From NCBI GenBank assembly GCA_016219185.1, contig JACRBZ010000054.1, positions 25,184 through 89,183 on the forward strand: a DNA stretch of 64,000 nt. Direction: 5' to 3'. The translations under genes were made by a program, and so were the position numbers. The stretch is from Deltaproteobacteria bacterium. GTDB lineage: Bacteria; Desulfobacterota; Desulfobacteria; Desulfobacterales; Desulfatirhabdiaceae. The notes beneath the pieces are model-generated. The model was not told the origin of the DNA. It was given only the letters and a program-made list of their open reading frames with translations, and ran no database searches. Position 1 is the first letter of the stretch, and each line of letters opens with the position of its first letter. This document shows positions 44,644 through 53,218 of this stretch, piece after piece.

Positions 44644-45690
44644 ATGAACCTTCTCCCATTCACGCATAAACCCCTTGTTTCAGTTGCCGTTGACGGAATC
44701 ATCACCCTGATCAGCGTTGCGGCTTTTACCACGCTGATTCTGCTGGCAGCCGGCGCACCGCTCTCGGCCTATTATCATATTTTTCTGGGCGCATTCGGTT
44801 CCTGGGTGAAATTCGGTCATGTCGTCAAGGCCTGGATCCCCCTGACGTTATGCGCCTGCGGACTGCTCTACACCTTTAAAATCGGCCTGTGGAACATCGG
44901 CATTGAAGGCCAGATGATCATGGGCGCCGTGTTTGCAACCGCAGTCCTGCGACTTGGCGCGGCTTCTGAAAATGAAATTTTTTATTTATGGCTGTCCTTT
45001 CCCGCCGGTTTGATCGGCGGCGCCATCTGGGCCGTCATTGCCGGTTTCCTGAAAACAAAATGCGGTGTCAATGAGATTTTTGCCGGTCTGGGTCTCAATT
45101 TTGTGGCCCAGGGATTCATTTTATGGCTGATTTTCGGCCCCTGGAAACAGCCGGGCGTTGCCTCGATGAGTGGAACCGAAACGTTTCCCCCGACCCTTTG
45201 GCTGCCCCAAGCCTTCTCAATCAATGTCCCGCCGGTTGGCATATTTTTGACGATACTGGCCATTTGCACTACCGTTTTTATGCTTCGTTACACCCGGATC
45301 GGCCTCAATTTGAAAGCCATCGGCAATAATGCGGCCGCATCCGTCCTCTTCGGGCTTCACCCGGACCGCTATATGCTGCTGGCCATGATTTTTGCCGGCG
45401 GCCTGGCAGGCCTTAGCGGAAGCATCCAGGTCAGCGCGGTCTATCACCGCCTGATTCCATCAATTTCCAGCGGATATGGCTATCTGGCCCTTCTGGTCGT
45501 GATGCTGGCCGGTTTTCGCACGGGAATCGCGGCCATTGTTTCCCTGTTTTTTGCCTGCCTGAATGTGGGAAGCATTCAGCTTCCCATTGTGCTTCAACTC
45601 GATTCGTCCCTCAGCGGCGTAATTCAGGGGTCTCTGGTTTTGGCCACCCTTGGCGTTCATGCCTGGCGCAGAAGGCAATTTGCATCATGA
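44644..45690 (+). CDS. Nucleoside ABC transporter permease 1
   Basis: A 348-residue inner-membrane protein with about nine hydrophobic segments, of the BPD_transp_2 type (YufP/NupB-like). KIGLWNIGIEGQMIMGAV is the family signature in the first half, and ARNLKAIGNN-like sequence (LNLKAIGNNAAAS) marks the coupling region to the ATPase. It starts 1 base after the ATPase stop and overlaps the next permease by four bases (ATGA), so translation is coupled. The gene order matches nucleoside transporters rather than branched amino-acid transporters. Confidence 0.88.
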   Translation: MNLLPFTHKPLVSVAVDGIITLISVAAFTTLILLAAGAPLSAYYHIFLGAFGSWVKFGHVVKAWIPLTLCACGLLYTFKIGLWNIGIEGQMIMGAVFATAVLRLGAASENEIFYLWLSFPAGLIGGAIWAVIAGFLKTKCGVNEIFAGLGLNFVAQGFILWLIFGPWKQPGVASMSGTETFPPTLWLPQAFSINVPPVGIFLTILAICTTVFMLRYTRIGLNLKAIGNNAAASVLFGLHPDRYMLLAMIFAGGLAGLSGSIQVSAVYHRLIPSISSGYGYLALLVVMLAGFRTGIAAIVSLFFACLNVGSIQLPIVLQLDSSLSGVIQGSLVLATLGVHAWRRRQFAS

Positions 45691-46667
45691 CTGAACTGGA
45701 TTTTGTCATGATACTTGGCGGCGTCGTTGCCGGCGCAGCTCCCATCGTCCTTGCCGCCATCGGAGAGACCATCACGGAAAAGGCAGGCCTCATCAATTTA
45801 TCCCTGGATGGTTCCATCCTGCTTTCGGCAATGGCTGCTTTCGTGGTTTCATACAAGACCCAGAGCCTGGTCGCGGGCTTTGCCGCAGGCGCCTTAACGG
45901 GCGCGGCCGTTGCAGCCGTCATTGCCGTTTTCAGCATTTATCTGAGGCTCTCCCAGGTTGCCGTGGGATTCGTATTGACCCTCATGGCGCGGGATCTGGC
46001 ATATTTTCTGGGAAATCCCTATTCTCGGATTCACGGGCCCCAGGTGCCTCCCCTGCCCATTCCTTTTTTAAAAGACATTCCCCTTATCGGCCCCATCCTG
46101 TTTCAGCATAACATCACGGTATACGGGAGTCTGTTGGCGATCGGTCTGTCCGGGTGGTATCTTTATCACACTTCCATGGGGCTGAAGCTTCGCTCCGTCG
46201 GAGAAAACCCCGCGGCATCCTATGCCAGGGGAATCCATCCCCACCATCTCCAGATGATTTACACGATCTGCGGCGGCCTTCTGGTCGGCCTTGGCGGCGC
46301 CGTCTTTTCCCTTTCGGCCAAGCCGGGCTGGGGAAGGCCCCAGGGAGCCGAAGGCACGGGCTGGATCGCCCTGGCCCTTGTCATTTTCGGCGGCTGGAAT
46401 CCGGTTAAAGCCGCCGCAGGCGCATACCTGTTCGCCCTGCTTCAGGTCATGGGGATTTATTTCCAGGGATGGTTCCCCTCCATCCCGGCCCAGGTCTTTC
46501 AGACAGCGCCTTTTCCGCTGATGATTTTCATCCTGGTCCTCATGTCCTTCGGCCAGCAGGAATCCATCAAGATCCGGGTGGATCAAAGACCGTGGCTGAA
46601 ATCGGCCCTTGGATTTTTCTCCGGCTCCGCACCCGCGGCTCTGGGGAAATCATTTCATCAACAGTAA
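45687..46667 (+). CDS. Nucleoside ABC transporter permease 2
   Basis: A 326-residue inner-membrane protein with about eight hydrophobic segments, the YufQ/NupC-like partner. EKAGLINLSLDGSILLSA near residue 32 corresponds to the conserved E-x-x-G-x-x-N-x-x-x-x-G stretch, and LKLRSVGENPAASYARGI is the coupling helix facing the ATPase. Both permeases are needed for a heterodimeric pore. It is followed by the deaminase gene after 21 bases, so uptake and deamination of purine nucleosides are probably one operon. Confidence 0.88.
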   Translation: MTELDFVMILGGVVAGAAPIVLAAIGETITEKAGLINLSLDGSILLSAMAAFVVSYKTQSLVAGFAAGALTGAAVAAVIAVFSIYLRLSQVAVGFVLTLMARDLAYFLGNPYSRIHGPQVPPLPIPFLKDIPLIGPILFQHNITVYGSLLAIGLSGWYLYHTSMGLKLRSVGENPAASYARGIHPHHLQMIYTICGGLLVGLGGAVFSLSAKPGWGRPQGAEGTGWIALALVIFGGWNPVKAAAGAYLFALLQVMGIYFQGWFPSIPAQVFQTAPFPLMIFILVLMSFGQQESIKIRVDQRPWLKSALGFFSGSAPAALGKSFHQQ

Positions 46668-46688
46668 CAGACAGGCAGCTCAATCAAT

Positions 46689-48008
46689 ATGCAGACTTAC
46701 GACATCCTGATTAAAAACGGCATGATTCTGACCCTGGACCCAAGGCTGACGGTAATCGAAAACGGTGTTATCGCCATCAAGGGGGATACGATCGCCCATA
46801 TCGGCACAGGAATGAACGCTTCCCTATCCGCCACGAAAATCATCGACGCCCATGGCGGCATCATTTTACCCGGCCTTGTCAACGGCCATACCCATGCCGC
46901 AATGACCCTTTTCAGAGGGCTTGCCGATGATCTTCCACTCATGGAATGGCTTACCGGCTATATTTTCCCCGCGGAAAGCCGGATGGATGCCGATTTTGTC
47001 CACACCGGCTCGCTTCTGGCCTGCGCGGAAATGATTCTGTCCGGAACCACGACATTCTGCGACATGTATCTTTTTGAAGATGAGGTGGCAAAGGCGGCCA
47101 AACAATCGGGCATGAGAAGCCTGGTCGGCGAGGTGCTCTATGATTTCCCCTCCCCCAATTACGGACCGATCGAAAAAGGATTTGAATACACCCGGCGCCT
47201 GATTCAAAAATGGGAAAATGATCCCCTGGTTTCGATCGCCGTTGAAGCCCATGCGCTGTATACGTGCAGCCCGGATCTGCTGAAAACCTGCCATGCCATG
47301 GCTATAAAACACGGGGTTCCGCTGGTCATCCATGTCGCCGAAACGCTCACGGAACTGGCCGAAATCCAGGCAAAATACGGAAAAAAACCTTTTGAGCATC
47401 TGGAATCCCTTGGCATTCTCGGGCCTCACATCATCGCCGACCACTGCGTTCACCTGGATGATTCCGAGATCGAGCGCATGATCCGGCATCGGGTCAACGT
47501 GATCACCAATCCCGAAAGCAACATGAAACTGGCATCCGGAATCGCCCCGATCACCCGTCTGATTGCCGGCGGATTGACGGTCGGCCTGGGAACCGACGGA
47601 TGCGCCTCCAACAACAATCTCGACATGCTTCTGGAAATGGATACGGCGGCCAAGCTTCAGAAGATCGCCTTGATGGATCCGACCGCCCTGGATGCCGTCA
47701 CGGTTCTGAAAATGGCCACATGCGAAGGCGCAAAAGCCCTGGGCTTCGGAAACGTAACCGGGTCCCTCGAAATCGGCAAAAAAGCCGACATCATCATCGT
47801 GGATACCCGAAAACCGCATCTGACCCCCCTGTACAACCCGTATTCCCATCTGGTTTATTCCGCCGGCGGGGCCGATGTCAGCCATTCGATCATCAACGGC
47901 AGGCTGGTCATGGAAGATCGACGCCTGTTGACGTTGAACCTGGAGGATATCCTGTTCCGCGCAAGGGGAAAGGCGGTTTTAGTCAATCAATGGTTGTCGG
48001 GAGGATGA
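46689..48008 (+). CDS. 5'-Methylthioadenosine/S-adenosylhomocysteine deaminase
   Basis: A 439-residue amidohydrolase of the MtaD/SsnA group, which deaminates 5'-methylthioadenosine or S-adenosylhomocysteine (or 5'-deoxyadenosine) to inosine compounds. The metal ligands are visible in NGHTHAAMTLFRGLADDLPL, HVAET, DHCVHL and GTDGCASNN, in the usual order H-x-H, H, H, D. The family-specific Arg/Glu after TLFRG and the SNNNLDM segment support the adenosine-type substrate. It sits at the end of the BMP nucleoside transporter operon, which matches salvage of purine nucleosides. 5'-Deoxyadenosine, a by-product of radical SAM enzymes, is a plausible substrate in an anaerobe. Exact specificity is not deducible. 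Confidence 0.85.
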   Translation: MQTYDILIKNGMILTLDPRLTVIENGVIAIKGDTIAHIGTGMNASLSATKIIDAHGGIILPGLVNGHTHAAMTLFRGLADDLPLMEWLTGYIFPAESRMDADFVHTGSLLACAEMILSGTTTFCDMYLFEDEVAKAAKQSGMRSLVGEVLYDFPSPNYGPIEKGFEYTRRLIQKWENDPLVSIAVEAHALYTCSPDLLKTCHAMAIKHGVPLVIHVAETLTELAEIQAKYGKKPFEHLESLGILGPHIIADHCVHLDDSEIERMIRHRVNVITNPESNMKLASGIAPITRLIAGGLTVGLGTDGCASNNNLDMLLEMDTAAKLQKIALMDPTALDAVTVLKMATCEGAKALGFGNVTGSLEIGKKADIIIVDTRKPHLTPLYNPYSHLVYSAGGADVSHSIINGRLVMEDRRLLTLNLEDILFRARGKAVLVNQWLSGG

Positions 48009-48049
48009 ACCCGGTTGAATCCTTGGGGCTGTCATTTTTGAAAACCCTA

Positions 48050-48078
48050 TTGACACAGTCCACGGTACCGTAATAGTA
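48050..48078 (+). promoter_or_regulatory. Putative promoter of the TolC-like gene
   Basis: TTGACA at 48050-48055 is a consensus -35 box; TAATAG/TAGTAAT about 15-19 bases downstream is the best -10 candidate. It lies 60-85 bases before the ATG at 48137, whose ribosome site AAGGAGG is at 48121-48127. Confidence 0.45.
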
Positions 48079-48136
48079 ATTAGGTTTTGATCGAAAAAGA
48101 TAATTTATTTCTTTGTTGTTAAGGAGGACATGCTCA

Positions 48137-49432
48137 ATGAATGTTTGGCCCATCCGTGCGGCCTTTGCTTTGATGATTCTGATGCTGATGGGGCTTGTAG
48201 ACTCAGCCGCCTACGCAGAGGAGAATATTTTAACGCTGGATCAGATCGTTCAAACCGCCATCCGCAAAAACCCGGGAATAACCATCTCTCAGCAGGAAGT
48301 CGCCGCATCCCGGGCCCGGGTAACGCAAACCACAGCCGCCTATCTGCCCCAGGTGGCGGCCAATACCGGCTATACCCGTTTGAGTCAATGGTACACCGAT
48401 CCGTTCACCGGAAAGGACTTTCGCAGACAAGATGACGATATGAACGCCAGTGTTTCCGTATCCCAGTACCTGTATGATTTCGGGCAGACCGATGGAAAGG
48501 TGGAACAAAGCCGGCTAAGCCTTTCGGCCAGTCAAAAAGGCGTAACCCAAACCATTGCCGATACGGTGCGGGATATCAAAAAAAGTTATTATGAAGTTTT
48601 AAAAAGACAAAATCTGGTCAAAGTCAACCAGGAATCCATTCGAATCCAGGAAGAACACCTCAATCAGGCCAAGGCGTTTTATCAGGCGGGCATCAGGCCT
48701 AAAATCGATGTGACCAAGAGCGAAACCGAATATGCCAATAGCCGATTGAACCTGATTCGCGCGGATTTTGCTTATCAGTCATCCAGACTGGATATGGAAG
48801 CCCTCCTGGGCGGACCTCCGGTTGAAGGTACTTATAAACTGGCCGATGTTCCGACTTCGCTTTCAGCGGAAGACTTATCCGTTGAAACGCTGGTTCAGGA
48901 AGCCGGCAGCCGCAGGCCGGAAATCGATCGGATCAAGGACCAGATCAAGGCCGCGCAGGCCCTGCTCAAAGCCTCACAGGCAGGCAACTGGCCATCGATT
49001 ACCGCAAACGCCGTCGGTGGGTGGGAAAACACCGCCTATCCTCTTCAGGATTACTGGCAGATGGGCGTAACTGTTTCGTGGCCGCTTTTTACCGGATACA
49101 ACATCCAAGGGAAAATCGCGGAATCCCGTGCTGCAATCGACAAACTGGAAGCCAGCCGCAGACAACTCGAACTTCAGGTCTTAAATGAGGTTTCGGTGGC
49201 TTATCTGGGGCTGAATGCCTCCATTGAAGCCATTACAACCTCGGAGTTCGCGGTGAAACAAGCTCAGGAAAACATGGAACTGGCCGATGGCAGGTACAAA
49301 AACGGGGTTGGAAACGCCATAGAATATAGTGACGCGGAACTTGCCCTGACACAGGCCAAGAGCAATCTGGTTCAGGCTTCCTACTTATATCATCAGCAAG
49401 TGGCCGAGCTGGATCACGCAGTCGGACGCTGA
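48137..49432 (+). CDS. TolC-family outer-membrane efflux protein
   Basis: A 431-residue protein. The ATG at 48137 has AAGGAGG about 9 bases upstream and opens with a signal peptide (WPIRAAFALMILMLMGL, cleavage near AYAEE). Two outer-membrane efflux (OEP) repeats are visible: residues ~20-215 and ~220-430, each with long coiled-coil helices (for example IRIQEEHLNQAKAFYQAGI and ENMELADGRYKNGVGNAIE) and the recurrent N-P-x-I/L and Y-x-G motifs. It would trimerise as an outer-membrane exit duct for an RND or type I system. No inner-membrane partner is adjacent, so its pump is encoded elsewhere. It has its own promoter and a terminator behind it. Confidence 0.88.
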   Translation: MNVWPIRAAFALMILMLMGLVDSAAYAEENILTLDQIVQTAIRKNPGITISQQEVAASRARVTQTTAAYLPQVAANTGYTRLSQWYTDPFTGKDFRRQDDDMNASVSVSQYLYDFGQTDGKVEQSRLSLSASQKGVTQTIADTVRDIKKSYYEVLKRQNLVKVNQESIRIQEEHLNQAKAFYQAGIRPKIDVTKSETEYANSRLNLIRADFAYQSSRLDMEALLGGPPVEGTYKLADVPTSLSAEDLSVETLVQEAGSRRPEIDRIKDQIKAAQALLKASQAGNWPSITANAVGGWENTAYPLQDYWQMGVTVSWPLFTGYNIQGKIAESRAAIDKLEASRRQLELQVLNEVSVAYLGLNASIEAITTSEFAVKQAQENMELADGRYKNGVGNAIEYSDAELALTQAKSNLVQASYLYHQQVAELDHAVGR

Positions 49433-49442
49433 AATAAAATGA

Positions 49443-49470
49443 AGAGCTGAATTTTAAAAATTTCGGCTCT
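49443..49470. terminator. Hairpin between TolC-like gene and glpK
   Basis: AGAGCTGAA (49443-49451) pairs with TTCGGCTCT (49462-49470) with one G-T pair and an AT-only loop. Its place between two convergent stops fits a bidirectional terminator. Confidence 0.5.
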
Positions 49471-49479
49471 GACTCCCCC

Positions 49480-50994
49480 CTAATCCAACCAGTCCAGAGT
49501 TCGGCTGACCGCCTTCTTCCATTTCAGATATCCGGATTCCCTCATGCTTTGCGACATTTTTGAATTCCAGATCCGATCAACGCTCCAGTACCGGCAAAGC
49601 TCATCCTTTCCTTCCCAGAACCCGGCCGCAAGGCCCGCGGCATAGGCAGCCCCCAGGACCGTGGTTTCGGTCACCGCGGGCCGGATCACCGGAACATTCA
49701 GGATATCGGCCTGAATCTGCATCAAGAGCGCATTGGCCGTCATGCCCCCATCCACTTTGAGCTGGGTGAGCTTAACGCCGGAATCCTTTTCCATGGCATC
49801 GACGATATCCCGAACCTGATAGGCGGTCGCCTCCAGCACGGCCCTGGCCAGATGTCCCTTGTTGGCATACTGAGTGAGGCCGGCAATGACGCCGCGGGCA
49901 TCGGAGCGCCAGTACGGGGCAAAGAGTCCGGAAAACGCCGGCACGAAATAGACGCCGCCGCAGTCCTCGACCGTTCCTGCCAAGTCTTCGATCTCCGCGG
50001 ATGTGGAAATCAGCCCCAGGCTATCCCGCATCCACTGCACCAGGGCGCCGGATATGGAAATCGAGCCTTCCAGACAGTAGCAGGGCTTCTCGGAACCGAG
50101 TTGATAGGCCACTGTGGTAATGAGTCCGTGCCGGGACACGATGGGAAACTGGCCGGTATTCATCAGCAGAAACGCGCCGGTGCCATAGGTGTTCTTGGCT
50201 TCTCCGGGCGTAAAACAGGTCTGTCCCACCAGGGCCGCCTGCTGATCTCCAAGGGCCGCGCAGACCGGAACAGCCGCTGACAGCGGGCCCGAAGGATCGG
50301 TGAGCCCCCAGTAATGTTCATCGCTGGAAGGAACGATTTTCGGCAGCATCCGATGCGGAATATTCAAAACAGCCAGCATTCCGGGGTCCCAGCTCAGGGT
50401 GTCCAGATCCATCAGCAGGGTGCGGCTGGCATTGGTGACATCGGTCACATGAGCTCCCCCGTCCGGGCCGCCGGTAAGCCACCAGATGATCCAGGAATCC
50501 ATGGTCCCGAATAGCGCGTGTCCGTCAAGGGCCGCGTTCCGGGCTTCCGGAACCTGATCCAGAATCCACGCGATTTTAGGGCCGGAAAAATAAGTGGCCA
50601 CCGGAAGGCCGGTTTTCTCCCGGAACCGGTCCGTTCCCCCGCCCGCGATCAGTTTGCGGCAAATTTCATGGGTGCGGGTGCACTGCCAGACAATGGCATT
50701 GTAAAACGGCTTTCCCGTCCGTCTGTCCCACACCACCGTGGTTTCCCGCTGGTTGGTAATGCCGATGGCCGCAATATCCTTTCCGTTTATCCCGCCTTTT
50801 GCCAGCGCGCTTTTGATCACATCTTTCGTGTTTTGCCAGATTTCTTCGGGATCATGCTCGACCCAGCCCGGTTCGGGAAATATCTGACGGTGCTCTTTCT
50901 GATCCCAGGCAACGATCCGGCCGGTCTTGTCAAAGATGCTGAACCGGGTGCTGGTCGTTCCCTGATCCACTGCGCCGATATAGGATGTCATCAT
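49480..50994 (-). CDS. glpK: Glycerol kinase
   Basis: A 504-residue FGGY-family sugar kinase that phosphorylates glycerol to sn-glycerol-3-phosphate. Signatures are [16 protein letters not shown] (phosphate loop), [13 protein letters not shown], the substrate residues in [15 protein letters not shown], and the late FGGY signature [18 protein letters not shown]. The length is typical of GlpK, and [23 protein letters not shown] confirms glycerol rather than xylulose kinase. It stands alone, convergent with the TolC-like gene; no glpF or glpD lies nearby. Use of glycerol or recycling of lipid glycerol is implied. Confidence 0.93.
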   Translation of the reverse strand: MMTSYIGAVDQGTTSTRFSIFDKTGRIVAWDQKEHRQIFPEPGWVEHDPEEIWQNTKDVIKSALAKGGINGKDIAAIGITNQRETTVVWDRRTGKPFYNAIVWQCTRTHEICRKLIAGGGTDRFREKTGLPVATYFSGPKIAWILDQVPEARNAALDGHALFGTMDSWIIWWLTGGPDGGAHVTDVTNASRTLLMDLDTLSWDPGMLAVLNIPHRMLPKIVPSSDEHYWGLTDPSGPLSAAVPVCAALGDQQAALVGQTCFTPGEAKNTYGTGAFLLMNTGQFPIVSRHGLITTVAYQLGSEKPCYCLEGSISISGALVQWMRDSLGLISTSAEIEDLAGTVEDCGGVYFVPAFSGLFAPYWRSDARGVIAGLTQYANKGHLARAVLEATAYQVRDIVDAMEKDSGVKLTQLKVDGGMTANALLMQIQADILNVPVIRPAVTETTVLGAAYAAGLAAGFWEGKDELCRYWSVDRIWNSKMSQSMRESGYLKWKKAVSRTLDWLD

Positions 50995-51028
50995 TTACCT
51001 CGTCTTGAAGTCAGCACGATGATGCGCA

Positions 51029-51148
51029 TTATTGCTTGACCAGTTCCACCCGGCGGTTCTTGGCTTGCGGTACGGCGTTGACCGGCAGTACCGAGGCGAT
51101 GAGAAAAACGGCCACAATCAGGGAAACGACGGAACGGCGATGTTTCAT
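51029..51148 (-). CDS. Short exported peptide, possible OmpA-family remnant
   Basis: A 39-residue peptide. The ATG at 51148 has AGGT ~11 bases upstream. Residues 1-26 form a signal peptide (HRRSVVSLIVAVFLIASVL, then NAV). The 12-residue tail QAKNRRVELVKQ strongly resembles the extreme C-terminus of OmpA-like peptidoglycan-binding domains (A-K-N-R-R-V-E-x-x). A signal peptide joined to that tail would be what remains after an internal deletion of an OmpA-family gene. Alternatively it is a chance open frame. The remaining bases from 51149 to 51329 show no gene. Confidence 0.3.
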   Translation of the reverse strand: MKHRRSVVSLIVAVFLIASVLPVNAVPQAKNRRVELVKQ

Positions 51149-51329
51149 GACAAATCTACCTGTGATGAATCGTTGATATGAAACTGTTTTGGGTGCTTTC
51201 TGCATACCAGAGCCTCGGACTGTGATCAAGAGCAATTTACTTTCATGCATTGCTCATATTCCGCGTCTGTATTTAACTGGTTTAAAGCTGAACCGCGTGC
51301 GATGAAGAGAAATGGGTTTTACAAAAACG

Positions 51330-51392
51330 TTGACAAAGTTTCTAAAGTGGATAATACTCCATATTAGTTTAACTAAACAGGAGTATTATCCA
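51330..51392 (+). promoter_or_regulatory. Promoter with overlapping operator-like hairpin
   Basis: TTGACA (51330-51335) and TAATAC (51352-51357) with a 16-base spacer. The -10 lies in the left arm of a perfect 13-base inverted repeat: TGGATAATACTCC (51348-51360) and GGAGTATTATCCA (51380-51392). An inner palindrome, TTAGTTTAACTAA (51364-51376), fills the loop. The right arm contains the GGAG ribosome site and the A of the start codon, so the dyad could act as operator DNA and as an RNA hairpin that hides the ribosome site. Confidence 0.65.
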
Positions 51393-52555
51393 TGATTCAA
51401 ACGATATCCAGATTGCTGAAGATCAAACTGCCGAAAGGACAGTCAGCCTTCTTGTGGGGACCGAGAAAGACCGGCAAGACCACGTTCCTTAGAGCGGCCT
51501 TCCCGGCCAGTCTGAGCTATGACTTGCTTCAGACCGATCTTTTTTTTGAATTCGTCAAGCGTCCCTTCCTGTTGCGTGAGCAGCTCATGGCGGCGGACCC
51601 GAAGGAGTTGAATGAGCCGGTCATTATCGACGAGGTACAGAAGGTGCCTCAACTGCTCGATGAAATCCACTGGTTAATCGAGAACAAGGGCCTGCGGTTT
51701 ATCTTGTGCGGCTCCAGCGCAAGGAAACTGAAACGGGGAAAGGCGAATCTGCTCGGAGGCCGCGCCTGGCGTTACGAGATGCACCCGCTTGTCTCTGCGG
51801 AGGTGGCTGATTTGGATCTGCTTAGAGCGCTCAACCGGGGAATGATACCCATGCACTACATGCAGGAGGAATATCGCAAGTCGCTGCAGGCTTATGTTCG
51901 GGATTATCTCAAGGAGGAAGTGTTTGATGAAGGGTTGACCCGGAATATCCCTGCCTTTTCGCGGTTCTTCGATGCCATGGGATACTCGCACGGAGAGTTG
52001 ACGAACTATGCGAACATTGCCAGGGACTGCGGCATAGACGCGAAGACCGTTAAAGAGTATTACCAGATCCTTTCTGATACGCTGCTTGGCACCATGATCG
52101 AACCTTACAAGAAACAACAGGATCGTAATGTGATCATCAGGGCCGGCAAGTTCTATCTTTTCGATGTGGGCGTTGCCGGGGCCATTACCCACCGTCAGAT
52201 TCCCCAGGAGAAAGGTGAGCAGTTCGGGCGTGCGCTCGAACATTTTATCTTGATGGAAATACTTGCCCATCGCGTGTACCGGGAGCTGGACTACGACGTG
52301 AATTTCTGGCGAACGAAGTCAGGCCTGGAAGTGGATTTTATTTTGGGTCGTGGGGAAGTGGCAATAGAAGTAAAAGGGACGAGCCGGATCGATAGCTCGG
52401 ACATGCGTCCACTCAAGGCGTTTATCCAGGAGTATCGTCCCGCAAGCACGTTTGTTGTCTGCAACGAACGCGCCCCACGGGTGCACGAGGATATTCGCAT
52501 TTTGCCATGGCGTGATTTTTTAAAAATGTTGTGGAATGGCGAAGTGATATCATGA
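51392..52555 (+). CDS. AAA ATPase with DUF4143 C-terminal domain
   Basis: A 387-residue protein of the COG1373 group. The N-terminal AAA_14 domain has Walker A GPRKTGKTT (~23) and Walker B VIIDEVQKVP, with sensor FILCGSSARKLK. The C-terminal DUF4143 half ends in a PD-(D/E)xK-like patch, LEVDFILGRGEVAIEVKG, typical of a nuclease fold. The family is widespread, mobile and of unsettled function; roles in toxin-antitoxin-like or defence modules have been suggested. The start is fixed by GGAG in a hairpin (51380). The gene abuts the truncated end of the integron integrase on the opposite strand and probably arrived with a rearrangement. Confidence 0.82.
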   Translation: MIQTISRLLKIKLPKGQSAFLWGPRKTGKTTFLRAAFPASLSYDLLQTDLFFEFVKRPFLLREQLMAADPKELNEPVIIDEVQKVPQLLDEIHWLIENKGLRFILCGSSARKLKRGKANLLGGRAWRYEMHPLVSAEVADLDLLRALNRGMIPMHYMQEEYRKSLQAYVRDYLKEEVFDEGLTRNIPAFSRFFDAMGYSHGELTNYANIARDCGIDAKTVKEYYQILSDTLLGTMIEPYKKQQDRNVIIRAGKFYLFDVGVAGAITHRQIPQEKGEQFGRALEHFILMEILAHRVYRELDYDVNFWRTKSGLEVDFILGRGEVAIEVKGTSRIDSSDMRPLKAFIQEYRPASTFVVCNERAPRVHEDIRILPWRDFLKMLWNGEVIS

Positions 52556-52559
52556 AGGG

Positions 52560-53034
52560 CCGGGTGTACTCTTCACTCCAGGACATCCCAGTTGCCTGCT
52601 TTTCGGCCTGGGGCTGCTGAATAGTCGCTTTGAACGGCTTCTCTGGGGAACGTAACATTGGGTCGATGTCTGAAGAAGTTTTTTTGTATTGTATTGTGGG
52701 CAGACGGGCTGAGAATATGTTACAGCACCCATCATTGGAATCATTACTTCCGGGAACAGAAGAGGTTTGTCGCTGCTTGTATCCCGGTATTTAATGAGCT
52801 CACAATAAAGCATAATTGCATGAGAAGCCTGCTGTTGTTGCATGTCTGTCTGTTTTTTTTCCTGCAATTTCCGCAGAAAATGATCCAGACTTTTTCGTTC
52901 AGTTTCTGAAAAACGATATTTTTGGCAAAAATCCAGATAAAAGCGCAACCATTTTTTATAGAGCGGATGCAAGCCAGTCGGAACCGCCCTGTTTCTCATA
53001 AACGCTTCAAATTCTGCTCGCAACTGAATCGGGA
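52560..53034 (-). pseudogene. Integron integrase (intI) remnant, N-terminal part
   Basis: On the minus strand from 53034 the frame reads IPIQLRAEFEAFMRNRAV, LHPLYKKWLRFYLDFCQKYRF and RKLQEKKQTDMQQQQASHAI, the N-terminal SAM-like core-binding domain seen in integron integrases of Desulfobacterota-type bacteria. In the following linker the frame appears to slip near 52640-52660: the neighbouring frame continues QQPQAEKQATGMSWSEEYTR, a typical linker leading into the catalytic domain. Homology then stops at ~52560, next to the ATPase gene. The whole tyrosine-recombinase catalytic domain (R..H-x-x-R..Y) is absent. The true start codon lies at 56510, beyond the inserted IS21 element. The gene is dead. 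Confidence 0.78.
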
Positions 53035-53085
53035 TGTCGGCGCCGGTGAGAAAGGGAGCCATTTTGACCGGTGAGAAAGGAGGCC
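53035..53085 (+). repeat. IS21 left terminal inverted repeat
   Basis: A 51-base terminal repeat beginning TGTCGGCGCCGGTGAGAAAG with a second internal CCGGTGAGAAAGGAGGCC. It matches the right end (56444-56494, inverted) at about 44 of 51 positions. The internal repetition of GGTGAGAAAG is typical of the multiple transposase-binding sites at IS21 ends. Confidence 0.8.
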
Positions 53086-53218
53086 AGGTGCTCGCTGTCG
53101 GATGGTAAGGGCGCAGGTATGCGTTGTTGCCGGAAGAAAAAAAGCAACGAGAGGTTATTCGGGATAATTGTCAGGTTTGCAATTATCCCGTTAACGGTAG
53201 CGATGTGGGATTTTGGGT

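Noticed and set aside
46866..47885. 339-codon minus-strand frame opposite the deaminase gene
   Set aside because: Antisense shadow of a well-conserved amidohydrolase; no recognisable protein features.
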